64,000 nt of DNA from Acidobacteriota bacterium (lineage in GTDB: Bacteria > Acidobacteriota > Terriglobia > Terriglobales > SCQP01), in NCBI GenBank assembly GCA_027315185.1, contig DAHUYO010000005.1:1-64000 (forward strand). Direction: 5' to 3'. Below the pieces are notes generated by a model. It was not told the DNA's origin and ran no database searches. It was given only the letters and a program-made list of their open reading frames with translations. Both the position numbers and the translations under genes were made by a program. Positions 63,576 to 64,000 of this stretch are shown piece by piece. Within the stretch, counting starts at the first letter, position 1. Each line of letters starts with the position of its first letter.

Positions 63576-64000
63576 ACCCTGAAATTGCCCATCCCCCCGT
63601 GCGCCGCCTGGCGCTCGGCAACCTGGAACTGATTTCCGTGGGCGACCGCGGCTATGAGCTGGACGGCGGGGCGTTCTTCAACGTGGTGCCGAAGGCGATG
63701 TGGAACGCACCGCCCATCGCGGATGAGCGCAACCTGATCTGGTGCGGCCTGAACAGCCTGATCGTGCGCGGCGACGCGGGCACGGTGCTAATCGAGACCG
63801 GCTGCGGCGACAAGCTGACCGACAAGCAGATGCGCAACTGGCGGGTGGACCCGCGGCGCGATTATCTGGAGCGGCTGGCCGCCGCCGGCGTGGCGCCGGA
63901 TACGGTGGACGTGGTCATCAACACCCACCTGCACTATGACCACACGGGATGGAACACGGTGCGGCGCGGCGACGGCCGCGTGGTGGCCGCGTTTCCCCGC
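63572..64000 (+). CDS. Metallo-beta-lactamase-fold hydrolase (N-terminal part)
   Basis: 143 codons to the window edge. MNPEIAHPPVRRLALGNLEL then ISVGDRGYELDGGAFFNVVP, NSLIVRGDAGTVLIETGCGDKLTDKQM and the metal motif NTHLHYDHTGWN (HxHxDH). The early 'GxFFxxVPKxxW' region resembles the AttM/lactonase-like and quinoprotein-linked branches; without the rest no substrate can be given. ATGA overlap with dedA implies one operon. Confidence 0.85.
   Translation, partial: MNPEIAHPPVRRLALGNLELISVGDRGYELDGGAFFNVVPKAMWNAPPIADERNLIWCGLNSLIVRGDAGTVLIETGCGDKLTDKQMRNWRVDPRRDYLERLAAAGVAPDTVDVVINTHLHYDHTGWNTVRRGDGRVVAAFPR

Overview
The window is about 64 kb of very GC-rich DNA, apparently chromosomal. It most likely comes from an acidobacterium. 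The best single clue is a lone two-module FtsX/MacB-type permease with no ATPase beside it (22694-25081), the architecture named acidobacterial duplicated orphan permease. Extreme GC codon bias and a mostly housekeeping gene set fit this. No rRNA, CRISPR array or prophage module was seen.

Layout: 1-104 is the 5' end of an amino-acid permease. 577-1539 is a TPR lipid-export-type or secreted protein of unknown role. 2016-8360 (minus strand) is an F1Fo ATP synthase operon in the order b'-b-delta-alpha-gamma-beta-epsilon, without subunits a and c; epsilon carries an apparent frameshift. 8755-19821 holds an asparagine-synthase-like protein with altered catalytic motifs, ddl, an aconitase-family fusion with an ICMT-like methyltransferase, a self-regulated MarR-GNAT gene, a deacetylase, fabI, a ferredoxin and a family-5 uracil-DNA glycosylase. 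19962-22188 is a small membrane protein, a winged-helix regulator and uppS; UppS carries an unusual insertion.

22189-26435 is a mosaic region: pieces of a tRNA-Cys gene and of the uppS 3' end flank the orphan permease and a TauE/SafE exporter, ending at intact tRNA-Cys and tRNA-Gly. Just beyond lies a 19-codon micro-gene with an exceptionally long Shine-Dalgarno match. 27021-33777 holds poorly known proteins (GAF-like, a 644-residue repeat protein) and an ECF sigma/anti-sigma operon. 33856-41441 holds an AMP-ligase/ACP/acyltransferase fusion, DoxX, pdhA-pdhB and a CocE/NonD hydrolase. 41481-43143 is a second sigma/anti-sigma-like/DUF4252 operon. 43358-49887 has a parvulin isomerase, MarR, RibBA with a degenerate second domain, and otsA-otsB. 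49948-63575 has two poorly known genes, citrate synthase, a Xer recombinase, suhB, a phosphoesterase, a GH29 fucosidase, gmhA, a HepT-MntA toxin-antitoxin pair beside restriction-system debris, a GT2 glycosyltransferase and DedA. The window ends inside a metallo-beta-lactamase-fold hydrolase.

Two features recur throughout. First, at least a dozen genes have a TANNNT-like -10 element only 6-8 bases before the start codon, which suggests widespread leaderless transcription. Second, the intergenic gaps are filled with families of short GC-rich palindromic repeats. All calls were made by reading the sequence; no database search was run.
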